A stretch of 64,000 nt of DNA from Dillenia suffruticosa (GCA_033439265.1 JAVTVX010000004.1:18117701-18181700); one strand, 5' to 3'. Shown: positions 1 through 11,312, counted from the stretch's first letter. Numbers and translations are program-made. Notes: a model not told the origin generated them from the sequence alone.

Positions 1-38
1 GCGAATCTAGCACCTCTCCTACCACGTCTAGGTGTCAT
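1..38 (-). CDS. gag: gag N-terminus of gypsy-type element (partial, runs off window)
   Basis: Twelve codons are visible from the ATG at 38-36. They read MTPRRGRRGARF, the proline/arginine-rich start typical of plant gypsy gag proteins (M-x-P-R-R). Gag is the structural protein of the retrotransposon particle. The array units at 33029-33181 and equivalents carry a related start, MPPRRRTRN, also preceded by a TTTTTGTAG stretch and a short spacer. That independent parallel supports the reading. The rest of the gene lies outside the window, so intactness is unknown. Confidence 0.55.
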   Translation of the reverse strand, partial: MTPRRGRRGARF

Positions 39-330
39 AATTCTACAAAAAGGATATACTTTTATTAGATAGACATTCATAAATCAGGGTTAGTTTCTCT
101 ATAGCTAACCCCCTAAAAGAATTGAACTATAATTCAAGGCAATAGGATGCGAAAATAATGGGTTAGATGCTCATGTATCCAACTCCCATAACATAGATGA
201 ACTCATATACCTATGACCATGTACTGGGACTTCATGACTATATGAAACTCTCATGCATTGAGGACTTTAAACAAAAACACACATGGGAATGTTTTCAAGA
301 CTCTCTTCCTACATTGCTTTCAACCAAGTC

Positions 331-342
331 GCTCTGAGACCA
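331..342 (-). other. Primer-binding site (tRNA-iMet type)
   Basis: On the minus strand this reads TGGTCTCAGAGC, one mismatch from the usual TGGTATCAGAGC complementary to initiator tRNA-Met. It lies 7 bp inside the TGACA end of the LTR. It fixes the element's orientation and identifies 350-1544 as a 5' LTR. Confidence 0.7.
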
Positions 343-953
343 ATCCAACTGTCACGCCTCGAGTCGGGATCGTGAACAGCCGCCTGTTATCTTGAATGTC
401 GGCCATATTTTTACAGAAAATTGGGCTGAATCTCCCCATATTTCGGAGGTTTTCCAAGTACAATTTATCCTGTATAAATCACAACCATCCTGTAATATAA
501 TCAAATGGCCATCCCGGCCTCTCCAAAATCAACCAATCTTACAACCAACATCCAGAAAACGCAAAACTATAAAAATTTTCAACAACCTAGCCACAGACCT
601 CTACTGCCATGCCCCCGTCAAAGGCATGGACAGTCGCCAGTCGCCCCTCCTGTGATTTAGAGGTGGCACCGAGCGATCTTAGAGTACACTTCTAAGACAT
701 AACAATTGTGTAAAAGCTGAATGTTTCCAAATTCGAAACAATTGTGAACAATTTAAGTCCAAGTACTAAAGAAATTCGAAACCCTAATGTGAAAATCGAA
801 ACTTTGAATCATTTACCTCGCAAAGACTCACGGACTATCGCGGGCCCTCGCGGGCTGGCGCGCTCCCAGGCTAAGAGTAGGGCTTGCGCTCATGAGCTGG
901 AGCGCTCGGGCTGGAGCATGCAGTGTGCTTGTGCAGAGGCGCACAAGGGCGCG

Positions 954-1140
954 CTCGTACAGAGGAACCAATTCTGGGGCGTGCAGGGGCACGCTGGCGC
1001 TCGTGCAGGAGTGTGTAGAGGCGCGCAGGGGCGCGCTGACGCTCATACAGGAGCATGTAGAGGCACGCAGGGGTGCGCTGGCACTTGTACAAGAGCGTGC
1101 AGATGCGCGCAAGGGCCCGCTAGGGCTCGCGCAGTGCATG
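954..1140. repeat. GC-rich minisatellite, 42-bp period
   Basis: Copies start at 1000, 1042, 1084 and 1126 with a period of exactly 42 bp. A more divergent copy starts near 954 and possibly another near 928. Each has the plan CTCGTACAGGAG...GGCGCGCAGGGGCGCGCTGG. The array lies inside the gypsy LTR. Since 42 is a multiple of three, reading frames stay open through it, which explains the long spurious frames on both strands. Confidence 0.8.
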
Positions 1141-1275
1141 CTCACGCTCGGAAGAGCGCAGTTACGCGCTCAGGCGCTGTCACGTGCGTTGGTGCACTCG
1201 CGGTTGTGTAGGGATCGTGCTCGGCCAAGGATGGTAGCGGGTGAGAGAGGGACGCGGTGGCGGGGATATCGGGAG

Positions 1276-1435
1276 AAGAAAAAAGAAAAAAAGAAAAAGA
1301 AGAAGAAGAAGAAGAAGAAGAGGAAGGAGAAGTAGAAGGAGGCGGCAGCAGCAATTACGCAGTGGAGCGCGCGGTGGCCGCAGGGGAGGAGAGGGAGGCG
1401 GAATCGGGGAGAGAGAGAGATGAAGTGAGAGAGAG
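1276..1435. repeat. GAA/GA simple-sequence tract within LTR
   Basis: A run of AAG/GAA triplets at about 1276-1335 is followed by a GC-rich stretch and then GA dinucleotides around 1405-1435. It is the reverse-complement counterpart of the CT and CTT tracts in the other LTR copies of the family (16318-16510 and 32280-32430). Confidence 0.8.
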
Positions 1436-1544
1436 AAGGATTGGGGCTAAAAGCCCTAATCCCCAATTGGGCGGGGGTGCTACGTTTTGTCTCAAAACGC
1501 AACACTCCGCTGCTGTATATATATATATATTTTTTTGTGTTACA

Positions 1545-2560
1545 TTAATCCTACAAGTAGTTTAACAAAATTTGACAATAAAGTAATCCAAAATTTTCGT
1601 CCCAATTTTGTCAAAGGCAGAACATCATATAATTTTATTTTTCAAGTTATTTGATTAATTTTGTTAAAGCTATCATATCATCTTCCAACCATAATGAGAC
1701 AATGAATTTTATTTGAATTTGGCGCTAAAACTAAATTTTTCGTGGTTGAAACAAAAAACAAATAAAAAATTTTGGCGGCTGATTAATACCAAAATATAAA
1801 ATGTTTTTGGAATTTTAACAAAATTTACCGTCTAATTTTTGTGAGAATTGCTAGATTGATTAAATATTATTATAATTTTTAAATAATAATATTAATAATT
1901 TAAAATAATAATATATAAATTAATAATTTAATAATATATTAATTACGGGGCACTTCCATGCGTGTATGCCATACTAAGGCGCCCGCGTTGGCATAGCTGG
2001 GCGCCCGCGCAGGAGCTTGCATGCGTTGTTGCCCTACGCGGGGGCATATGCTACTCATGCCATGCGGGCGCCCACGCACACATTTGCATGGGCCACCATG
2101 CATGCCACGTAGGCGCCCATGTAGGCATGCATCATGGGGCGAGTACTGGCCTTTCAATCAATAATGCTATAATTAATATATAAAAAATTTTAAATATGAA
2201 TTATGTAGAATAATGGTATAATTAATATTATTAATTTAAATAATGTAATAATATAAAATTAAATATTTTTAATGTAATTTAATAATAATATTATAACATA
2301 ACATAGTAACAATGTTGTAATGTTGTAGTAATAGTTGGTAACATAAACAAAAATACAAATGAAAATATAAAATCTTTGATAATATAATAAAAAAAAAGAG
2401 CGGTAGATTAAGATGAAATTAAACTCTAAGATGGTAAAAACTTGATGATCTAAAGGCGATAAAAAGGTTAAAAAAAACAGGAAAAATTGACGGGCTTTTG
2501 AAAATTTTGAAAATTTATTTGGGCGGTAAAATAAACCAAATATTTTATAAATCATTCCTC
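1545..2560. other. AT-rich non-coding stretch with a GC-rich island
   Basis: I see no coding region. The stretch is strongly AT-rich (TAATAATA-type sequence at 1860-1940 and 2160-2400) except for an abrupt GC-rich block at 1945-2155, listed separately. It may be a decayed transposon, but I find no terminal repeats. Confidence 0.5.
1945..2155. repeat. GC-rich island with recurring GGGCGCCC / GCATGC palindromes
   Basis: About 210 bp of high GC sit between very AT-rich flanks. Palindromic words such as GGCGCCC and GCATGC recur (near 1980, 2005, 2030, 2068, 2100 and 2125), often as GGCGCCCGCG or GGCGCCCATG. The copies are too degenerate for a fixed period. No protein is supported. Confidence 0.55.
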
Positions 2561-3270
2561 TGAACCCTCTTTCCCTTCCTCCCTTCAAAACCTCTCCTCT
2601 TCGCTCAAAGCTCTTGCTTGTGAATCAACCAAAATTTTCGTGAAGCAGGTAATCACATATTTTTTAAATAAAATTTAGATTATATTCTATTTTGAAATAT
2701 TTTAAATTTTCACAGTTTGTACTCATTTTGGATGAATTAAACGAAGGATGAGTATTTTTGAAGAATCACAACCATCGTAGAGCAACTTGACTTTGAAGAA
2801 ACTCAATCATCTAGTTTAGTTCAGATTTAAGTACAAATGTTATTTTTTTTGTTTTCACACAATATTACTAATTTCAATTTCATTTTTGCTTTTAATAATA
2901 ATCCAAATTATTTGTATTCTTAACTCCTAGCCAACAATTATTATCTCTACGTGATTGCATCCAAAAGGTAATATTTTTATTTATAACAATTTTTATTTGT
3001 ATGAATGGATTGACATACTCTATCCAGAAAAGATAATATTTTTTATAACCCTTTTTATGAATAGATTGACATGAAAGTTGATGTTGCGACTCAAGCAATT
3101 TTGGGACAGAAGATATGCTGAAGAGAAGAGAAGAGAAAATATACAGTTATTTGATATGTAATATTTTTTTCTTATTCTATTAATGTATCAATCATTCTCA
3201 ATAAAACAAGATGTTATATTATTTTAGTAATTTCTTTATTTTATAGTTTATAATATTTCTTAAAATGTCA
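2561..3270 (+). other. Non-coding stretch, possible transposon leader with intron
   Basis: A pyrimidine-rich segment (2565-2620) is followed by GAAGCAG then GTAATC at about 2645-2655, which looks like an untranslated exon and splice donor. Short open stretches follow but none resembles a protein I know. It lies between the AT-rich block and the TAACCGA repeat field, so it may be the inside of a decayed CACTA-type element that ends at 3880. That is inference. Confidence 0.25.
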
Positions 3271-3279
3271 GCATATGTG

Positions 3280-3660
3280 GTAATCGTACAATATGTGATA
3301 ACTGATGAAATAGTAACATTTGCTAATGGATAAATGACTGCAGTAACCGATATAACATATGAATATATGCACTAACCGACCATAAATGACTAACCGACGA
3401 TAAAAGGTAACAATTGTGGTAACCGAGTAGTAATCAAGTGGTAACCGACAAAAAAAGTCATAACATTTCCTAACATATAAATAACCGTTTCTAAATGGCA
3501 GTTACATTTCTTAACAGTTATTTAGTAACCGACGATAAATGATAATACTTGTGCTAACCGAGTGATAATAATTGAGTCATAACCGAGTAGTAATCAAAAT
3601 CAAGTAATAACTGAGTAGTAATCAAGCAGTAACTGAATGGTAACTGATAATAAAATATAG
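3280..3660. repeat. Field of degenerate TAACCGA short repeats
   Basis: The words TAACCGA, TAACTGA and TAATCAAG recur a dozen or more times on the plus strand, for example near 3340, 3373, 3392, 3420, 3442, 3527, 3557, 3582, 3610 and 3640. They are spaced irregularly at about 10-40 bp. Dense same-sense short motifs next to an element end are typical of CACTA subterminal regions, where the element's DNA-binding protein attaches. Confidence 0.6.
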
Positions 3661-3699
3661 TAATTTTTACCTATGCTTAGCGTAATTTTACCAACACTT

Positions 3700-3880
3700 T
3701 CTGACTGTCACTATAAATATATAACATGCTCCAACGGTAATTAAGATTGTCAGTATAAACCTATTCTGACGGGTGTATAGCCAACTAAAATCCTATCCAT
3801 TGGAGAAGGATCTGCCAACGGTTTTAGTTGATTTACCGGATGGTTTTCGTCCTTTTGAATAAGTCATTTATTTTGTAGTG
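3700..3880 (+). mobile_element. Possible 3' terminus of a CACTA-like element
   Basis: The segment ends TTTTGTAGTG at 3871-3880, the complement of CACTACAAAA, the standard terminus of plant CACTA elements. Just inside it are CCGG and TTTCGTCC words, and the TAACCGA field lies to its left. I could not find a matching CACTA start, so the element's length is unknown. A CACTATAAA at about 3708 could mark a short non-autonomous copy. Confidence 0.35.
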
Positions 3881-4243
3881 AATGAAATAGAATGTAATGA
3901 TATATAAAAATTCATGTAACCGATACATCGCAATGGAATAAAACTTTGTGATTACATATGTTCAAATTATTTTGCATTCAATTAGAATTTTCTAAGTATA
4001 TATTTTTCTTTCTATTTTATGGTCCTATTTTTAAGTATGTGTTAAAATATTTGGAGAAAATTTTTTAAACAACAAGAGAAAGAAATAATTCACTGATTTA
4101 AGATAACGACTGCGCATGGTACCTTCAAAGCACTTCAAAAATTCCTTGAAGTAGGGTATGAGTTAGTGTAGTACTAATTATTAGGCTATCATACTTGTAC
4201 TACTCAACCAAGGCTGAGTTGATCCAATTGTTGAATATCGGTA
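3881..4243. other. Intervening DNA, no feature seen
   Basis: This lies between the CACTA-like end and the copia LTR. It is AT-rich, with no open frame of note and no repeat I can recognise. Confidence 0.4.
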
Positions 4244-4743
4244 TGTTGGAAAATGGGGTGGGTCCGCCCATGTGGGTAGACCCTAATCCCTACTTTTGAA
4301 TTTGAATTAAAAAGGAGAGGGTGGGGTGTTTTTTTCTAACCACCCCTCAACCTCCTAACTCCCTCTCTCTCTCTCCCTAATAAACTCCCTCTATTTTTGG
4401 AAATGAAAACACAACCCCCGTCTTTTGTATATGAACTTGAAATGAGAGGGGAGGGCCTACAACTCTCTTTTTGAGTTTGACTATGACAAAGTGAGAAGCC
4501 ATGTTTCGTGGGTGAGTGAAAGAAGGAAATTTATCACATTGTAAATAGAGGGATTGTAAAATATCGATCGTTGATTTAACTAAGATATTTGGATTATGGA
4601 ACAATAGAGTGTTATCCAATTTTTTAATATGCTCTCGACCTAGAACACCCATCCGTTAGAAAGAGGTATGTGATTCTAACACGTTTAAGATCCAAAAATT
4701 TTTCACATAAAAATGATATTTGTTGGTTTGTTTGAAACCTTCA
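4244..4743 (+). mobile_element. Copia-type LTR (5' LTR)
   Basis: It starts TGTTGGAAAATGG and ends CCTTCA, 500 bp, followed immediately by the tRNA-Met primer site at 4744. Length, TG...CA ends and the TGTTGG start are typical of plant Ty1/copia LTRs. The last 30 bp recur at 11313-11340 in front of a second primer site. No full second LTR is present in the window. Confidence 0.75.
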
Positions 4744-4755
4744 TTGGTATCAGAG
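4744..4755 (+). other. Primer-binding site of copia element, copy R1
   Basis: TTGGTATCAGAG matches the initiator tRNA-Met-complementary primer site used by most plant copia elements and abuts the LTR end with no spacer. Confidence 0.8.
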
Positions 4756-6543
4756 ATTCTTGAGTAGTTTTTTGCCCCTTCAGGGAATTTAATATATATA
4801 TGAAAAATGCCATGTGTATTTTTAATGGTGAATTAATGTCAATTTGAAGTTGGTTCAATGGAATGCTCTCAATTTTATATAGTAGTATGCTCATAACACG
4901 AGAATCAAATCTACAAAATTTGCTATACATCTGATGAGTATATTATAAGATATTACAAATCTTAGCCGAAATTTAATGTACTCATATCTTAAAAACTACT
5001 ATATTTCATGATATGAAATTATATGATTAGTTTCCCCACGAAAAATGATTATAAACCATATAAATATTACAAAAAATGATTAAGAATTGAGAAAAATATG
5101 ACCGTTCAAAATTTAGGTTGAAAACCAAAAACTTGAGGAAGAAGATGAACAGTACTCATGACCATCCTCACTCTCGGCAGCGGCATGTGAAGTCCACCCC
5201 TTAGGCCAGAGATGCTTGATTGAAAATTCGAGACCACCACTAAACTTAGTGATATCAAAAATGAGCGTAACCAAAATTTGGTGATCGGAACAACCCGGGA
5301 AGGCAAAGTGTGAAGTACTTGTTCCGCCCAAGGAGAGTGTGCACGTGTCCATTTTGGACAACTCATCCTGACGGTGTGTGGGGGCACATGCAGCCTCCAT
5401 TTCTGTTGGAATTTTCATCAAAAATAATTTCTATTCTCTCTGGATTTTTTTTATAATTTTTAATTTATTTTTGAATTTCAAAAATAATTTTTCTAGATTT
5501 TTAAACAAAAAAATTGTTTAAAATTATAGAAAAATTATTTTCAATATTGAAAAAATTCTGAAAATTGTTATATGAGTTTTGAAAATTATTTTCTTAATTT
5601 TGGCTAATCAAGTGGAATTTTTTTTTCGCGGTCATTATTTATTTGTATTTTTGCTCATTATTTACATTTGAAAATTAGTTTTTGTAATCTAAAATTGTTT
5701 TAAATTTGAACAAATATTTTAAAAATAATCCTTTTAGATTTATTATAATATTATAGTTTGTTGCGTGTCTAATCTAATATTATTTCCATTTTTAGGGAAA
5801 GTTGTGATAATCGAACATATTCTTAAAAGTCTTTTGGCCTCTGGGGGAGGGAAAGAGATTTGACAAGTTCAGAGTATTTGATGAACTTGGATCAAATGTT
5901 GATTTACAAAATGGACCCATCTCATACTTTACCAGATCATCTTGAGATTATGGAACAGAAACGTTTGGAACTTTTTCAATAAGGTCATACCTTTTGGGGA
6001 ATGACGTGTACATACTGAGAAATTTGTTGTCTCCTTATTAGGTTAACATGGTTGATGAGATGCTTGTCAAGAACAGGTATATGATTCTTAACGATGTGAG
6101 ACCATTATTAATAGAAAAGTACAAAATCAAAATTATAGAGACACAAATCAAGAAAATGTTATCTTAAAATATAAATAGTTTCTCACGAGCGGTAAGGAGA
6201 TTTACTTCTAGGGATAGGTTATCTAAGGGAAATGTAAATATGATATCCCGAATAGATTTGTCCTAAACAAGATAATTTATTTACATGTTTTCTTTCGCAT
6301 GTTATGATTATTGGCTAGGAGCGTGATCATGCAATAGAGGAAGTTTTATATAATTTTTTTATGTAAAGTTTCTTTTAAATAGTTGTTGACTATATTTGTT
6401 AAATTATATGATCATATAGGTAAAAGAAAACTTGGATCTCTTGAATGAAAATAAATGGATTTGTAAAATTTGAGTCATTCTCATCCAAAATTAAAACATT
6501 ATTTAAATATTTTGTATGTTTAAATGAAAATTTTGTACCGGTA
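4756..6543 (+). mobile_element. Copia leader region, copy R1 (interrupted by CACTA)
   Basis: Two blocks match the second copy downstream: 4756-4842 matches 11353-11437, and 5145-6543 matches 12725-14110 at high identity. Between them R1 has about 270 bp of unrelated AT-rich sequence where R2 has about 1.27 kb. R1 stops at ACCGGTA (6537-6543), exactly where the CACTA element begins. No gag frame is left in this copy because the coding part lies beyond the break. Confidence 0.6.
5106..5421 (-). pseudogene. Unrecognised open segment, antisense in copia leader (copy R1)
   Basis: A minus-strand frame of 102 codons (5421 to 5113) and an overlapping 93-codon frame are present. The longer frame keeps about 70 residues similar to the frame at 12680-12995 in copy R2, including the stretches TSHFAFPG, KFSGGLEFSIKHLWPKGW and EMEAACA. 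I do not recognise a family. Because the surrounding DNA is also conserved, similarity does not prove coding. It could be a captured host exon or chance. Confidence 0.25.
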
Positions 6544-6870
6544 CACAACTGCAAAAGGGATTATCAGTGACGAAAAAAATCCGTCGCTGATTGTGACTGA
6601 TTTCTGATTGATTTACGTTCGAAAAGTCAATCTTAAGCAGCCCAAATCACCGATAGAAAACCGACGGATTATTGATGGCTTTACTGACGGAAATACCGGC
6701 ATATAATTCCGTTGGTAATTTGGGTTCTAAAAATGCTTTCCGATAGATTAGCAACCGAATAGCGATGGAATTATCGACGGATTATAATCCGTTAAGAATA
6801 TTTGCCACTTAATGATGGATTACTGAGGGAAAATAGACCAATGGATTCGTCCATCAGCAATCCGTCAGTC
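6544..6870 (+). repeat. CACTA 5' terminus and subterminal repeats
   Basis: After the terminus, GACGGATT/AATCCGTC-type words occur in both orientations, for example near 6578, 6590, 6663, 6700, 6776, 6790 and 6860. A short inverted pair, ATCAGTGACG and CGTCGCTGAT, lies at 6564-6596. In En/Spm such motifs are the binding sites of the second element protein and are needed for transposition. Confidence 0.65.
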
Positions 6871-9047
6871 TTCTTAAACAAACAAAAAAATTTTTTTTTC
6901 TAAGTAATAACACATCTGTATCTCTAAACTTCTCTCTCTCTCTTCTTTCCCTGACTTGTCGAAAATAACTTGCAAACTCTATCTACGAAATCCTAGCTTC
7001 TCCGTGCTGTAGGGTCGTCCCCGCGTATGGTGATGGCATCTTCGAGGTTTGTCTATGATTAGGGTTTTCCTCTTCATCTGTGATGGCATTAACTGAGAGT
7101 AGATATTTTTGGTTTTGAAAGATTAGGGTTTTTCTGTGTGTTGAGGTGCATTGAGGTTCTTAGATTAGGGTTTCGTTTCATTTTCTGAAACTATTGCTGC
7201 TACTTGCTGTTATAGGGTTTCGTGTCCTTGAATTTCATATATCTGCTTCTTCTGCGTCTTAATTTGGCTTTCTGGTTTTCATTATCTGTCTTTGGTTACG
7301 GGCTGATTTGAGAATCGAAGGCGTTTTCCCATTGCATGTAAAGGAATAAGAAGACGGAATTTGCAGGTGAACCCTAGAACGCCCTTTGATGGTTTGAATT
7401 TTCAGCAATAATCTGGTTAATCACCTCATTATTTTGTAATGCTATCGATATATTTTTCTTTCTATTACAATTTGAACATTAATATTATTCTACTATTGCC
7501 AAATTTGTCTTCAAACCTTAGAAAATTAAGTTCTCCACCACCCAGATTAGGAGGTACTCATCTTCACCATTGTATGTTGAGATTTTAAAATAAATTGCTA
7601 ATTTAAACAAACAACAAGTGGCCTCATATGATGTGTGTCACAAGCTGCTTAAAAGAAGCACATTCTTGTACTTGCACCGTACATATACTAATTCAGTCTT
7701 ATTAATTGGTAGTTTATCATCCACTTCACTCACTCCAACTTTTGTTTAAACTCTATCTCTCTCTTTAAGTGTATGAACCTTTAATTCTAGATTTAGAGGT
7801 CTAATAATTGTAATTATGAAGAAATAATTGAATAATTTTGCTTATAGTGCAAGTTTAATGATTATGTAATTTTGAGTGTTAAGAGTGAAGTTAGAATCAA
7901 TGTTGGGCTGTCACCATAGTTAGAATCAATACCTACATATTGATAGGTCAACTTCAATAAAGAAACATAAACCAAAAAAATTTATGTGTCTACCATCTTG
8001 ACTAATTTTATTAAGCAGCTATCCTTAGATGGGCAATGCTCTAGATAATTCTGGTCGATACATATTCTTCTCGATGTGTGAATGGTAGATCGACCTTCTA
8101 TGTCTATTCGAAAAAAATACGTCTACTTCTTACCAGACTTGGGATATATCTTGGCAAATGATAGAGCATAAATCGATGTAATTTAACTACATAAGCTATA
8201 TGCTTGCTCTCAGTTGTGCTGCTTGTAGGATTCAATGTGAAATGAGATAATATTAATCTATTGTATTTGAAAAAGTGGAAACAACATTTTCTATGAAGAT
8301 ATAGAAATTTTTAAATATCATCAAGGGTTTAGAGGATCCAACAACTTGGGCAGGAGGCAGAGCTTGTACTTGGAGAACAACGTAGAACGTTTAAGATAAC
8401 TGGGATAGGTATCTATTGTTCTCCTTCTTATTTTGAAGAGAAGTTATCATAAAATAAGTCATGCATGTTGTGTGTAACTTAAAGAAAGTAAAAAAAAATT
8501 AAAAATAAAACATGACTTGAAATCCTTTCGCTGGATATAATATAAGCTTTACCACAAGAATGCATAAGCTAGATAAAATCATCTCACTTGAATAATTTTA
8601 CTTTTTTTCGTATTATTTTGTCTTCACCATCTTATGTTTCTCGTCTTTTATTCTAAACTCTACCTAGTCGTCGGGTAGCTTGATGTCTTAAGGATATTCT
8701 TTGATTTCAATGTTATCCTTTCCATTTTATTCACCAACTTATGTATCAATCTGGGCAGGAGGCATACACCTTTGCCAGGCTTTCAATGTCACAATCTTGA
8801 TTTTATGTTAACAATGGTGACTTTCTCTCTCCCTGTCTTCAATTAGTATCATAGCCTAATTCTCTATCTTCGTCTGTTTATATTGAACTAAACTCAAGTA
8901 GACATTCTATAGATCCCACATCGTCATAGTATACACTGGCATTCCCTGTTTTCCCTTTTCGTTCTTTTACGTTATTGACATTGTCATTGTAGTATTTGAC
9001 ATTGTCATCTTAAACATCTTTTTTTATTATACAGTTTGTCATTCGAT
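6871..9047 (+). other. CACTA leader and introns, no intact coding sequence
   Basis: A CT-rich tract (6930-6955) and repeated TTAGGGTTT words (7060-7200) look like untranslated leader. Splice-like junctions such as TTGCAG at about 7365 and TACAG just before 9035 suggest introns upstream of the transposase exon. No open frame here resembles a transposon protein. Confidence 0.4.
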
Positions 9048-11310
9048 ATGGGGTCAATTGATCGGAGTTGGATGTTTTGTTGCTTAGCTAATGGACACTT
9101 AACAAATGAATTTGTTGAGAGTGTTAATAACTTCTTGGATTTTGCATGTTCACAACACAATTTTATGGATGGGTTAAAGATTAGATGTCCTTGCCATAAC
9201 TATCGGAACCATAAATTTTGTTCTCGAGATGATGTCGTAGCGCACTTGTTGTCAAAAGAGTTTGTTAATGGTTACACCATATGGGTTTGTCACGAAGAAG
9301 TAAGAAATGGACAATCATTTGAAGGGGAATCATCTAGACGTAGAGAGCATGTACAAGGTCTATATAAATCCATGATTGTTGATGCATTAGGCCCTCATTT
9401 TGATTGGAATTCGAATCTTGATGACATGAATGTTGAGAATACGGAGCCACCTAATCCAGAAGCGGCAATGTTTTATGAGTTGTTGAAAAGTGCTGAAAAA
9501 CCATTATGGAATGTGTGTAAAATGCAGACAACATTGTCAGCAGTTTCACAATTATTAAATTGCAAGTTAGAATTCAACATAAGTGCGGCATATTATGATT
9601 GCATTAATGAGATTATACAAACTATGTTACCCGAAGATTCAAAGTTCATATCCAATTTTTACGGAACAAAGAAACTCCAAAAAAAACTTGGACTTGGTTA
9701 TCAGAAGATTGAAATTTGTGAAAATTATTGTATGTTATATTATCTAGAATATCGGGGAAAAACCAATTGTTTTCATATGCGGTAATCCTCGATATAAACT
9801 TCGAAACGTGGGTAGTGGAAAAAGAAAACAAGTATCAAACAAGGTGTTACGATACTTGTCTCTAACACCAAGACTTCAAAGGTTTTACATATCAACAGTT
9901 ACAGTAGAACACATGGCATGACATGCTAGAAATTAACGTACAGACAATGAAGTTGTTACACACCATGCCCATAGTCAAGCATGGGAGCATTTTGATTCTA
10001 ATCATCCATTATTCACCTCTAAAACTCGAAATATGCGCTTAGGGTTATGTACAAATAGATTTAAGCCATTTGGTCAGTCATCTATTCCTTACTCATGTTG
10101 GCCAGTTTTTATGACTATTTACAATTTGCCTGCTTCTATGTGTATGAAGTAGCCTTTCATTTATATGAGTCTGATAATCTTGGGACCGAGAAATCCTATT
10201 AAGCATATTGATGTCTTTTTGAGACCTTTGATTGAAAAACTGAAAATGTTATGGAGTGATGGAGTTATCACTTATGACATTTCAAGACAACAAAACTTCC
10301 ATATGAAAGCTGCACTTTTATGGACAATAAGTGATTTTCCAGCTTATGCAATGTTGTTAGGATAGAGCACTCATGGAAAGTTAGCATGCTCTTATTGCAT
10401 GGAGAATACAAAGTCATTTGTTCTTGCTAATGGTCGAAAGATTTCATTCTTTGATTGTCATCGTCAATTTCTTCCTACTGATCATCCATATCGGAGGCAA
10501 AGGGATAAATTCTGAAAAGGAACAGTTGGGAATGATGTCCCTCCTCTTTTATCTGGCGATGAGATGTTTTATCGAGTGTCTTCTCTTTCTAAAATTATCT
10601 TCGGAAGAAAATACGATAGACAGACATTTTTAGGTTTTGGAAACGAACACAACTAGGTGAAAAGATGTATATTTTGGGAGTTGCCTTATTAAAAAATCTT
10701 TCTTATTCACCACAATTTGGATGTGATGCATATTAAAAAAATGTGTTTGAGAATGTATTTAACACTGTGATGGATATCAAAGAAAAAATCAAGGACAACG
10801 TAATGGCGAGACTCGACTTGGGTTTGTATTGCAAACGACCTGAATTAGAATTGAGAGAAATGAATGGGAGGACTTGGATACCAAAAGGTTCATACGCCTT
10901 AAATAAAGATCAAATATTACATGTATGCCGATGGCTGAAAATTTTGAAATTTCATGATGGATATGCTTCAAACTTGGCTCGATGTGTGAGCTTGGAGGAT
11001 TTCAAATTTTATGGGATGAAAAGTCATGATTGTCACATCTTTATGCAGAGATTGATTCTTATTACCTTTCGTGACCTTGTACCTAATGCTGCTTGGGATG
11101 CTTTAATGGAACACAGTAATTTCTTTAGAGACTTATGTGCGACTGAGTTGCGTATTAATCATATGGAGATGTTGGAGAGAAATATAGTTGAGACGCTGTG
11201 CAAACTTGAGAAAATCTTCCCCCCGTCATTCTTTGATAGTATCGAGCATTTGCCTGCTCACTTAGCTTATGAGGTGAAGGTCAGAGGACCCGTATAATAC
11301 AGAAGGATGT
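9048..11310 (+). pseudogene. tnp2: Decayed tnp2-type CACTA transposase
   Basis: The ATG at 9048 follows an acceptor-like TACAG ending at 9034. The first 246 residues are open. Positions 1-80 match the transposase-associated domain (DRSWM start, FLDFA, KIRCPC, VVAHLL, Y-x2-WVCHEE). From about residue 130 (NTEPPNPEA) the tnp2 domain begins. The frame is lost near 9770, but conserved stretches continue in the next frame: FICGNPRYK, LRYLSLTPRLQRFY, HFDSNHPLF, FRLGL-like, YNLPASMCMK, LIILGPRNP, HMKAALLWTISDFPAYAMLLG and LDVMHIKK. In-frame stops fall near 9919, 10150, 10363, 10513, 10652 and 10688, with a frameshift in the A-run at about 10735-10741. The last open part (10743-11297) has GMKSHDCHIFMQ and ends IFPPSFFDSIEHLPAHLAYE, the start of DUF4218. 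It cannot encode an active enzyme. Confidence 0.88.
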
Positions 11311-11312
11311 AC

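Larger units (their letters stand above)
1..349 (-). mobile_element. 5' internal region of a gypsy-type LTR retrotransposon (partial)
   Basis: Read on the minus strand, this follows directly after the LTR at 350-1544. It holds a primer-binding site at 331-342, about 290 bp of untranslated leader, and then a gag start at 38. The order LTR, 7-bp spacer, tRNA-Met-type primer site, leader, Arg-rich gag is that of plant Ty3/gypsy elements, Del/Tekay-like by my recollection. The element continues past the left edge, so its polymerase genes cannot be judged. Confidence 0.7.
350..1544 (-). mobile_element. 5' LTR of gypsy-type element (copy i)
   Basis: In element orientation it begins TGTAACAC at 1544 and ends GGCGTGACA at 350, with TG...CA termini and short imperfect terminal inverted repeats. 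Its first part holds degenerate versions of two hairpins that the other copies have (near 1439-1463 and 1480-1510). A GA/CT-rich tract, a GAA/CTT tract and a GC-rich minisatellite follow. The last 300 bp match the ends of the LTR copies at 16240-19794, 27873-29112 and 32176-32772. No protein gene is supported inside it; the open frames come from the simple repeats. Confidence 0.75.

Noticed and set aside
828..1565. Several overlapping open frames on both strands (up to 155 codons)
   Set aside because: They arise from the GC-rich 42-bp minisatellite, whose period is a multiple of three, and from the GAA/GA tracts. They lie inside an LTR and their products are low-complexity.
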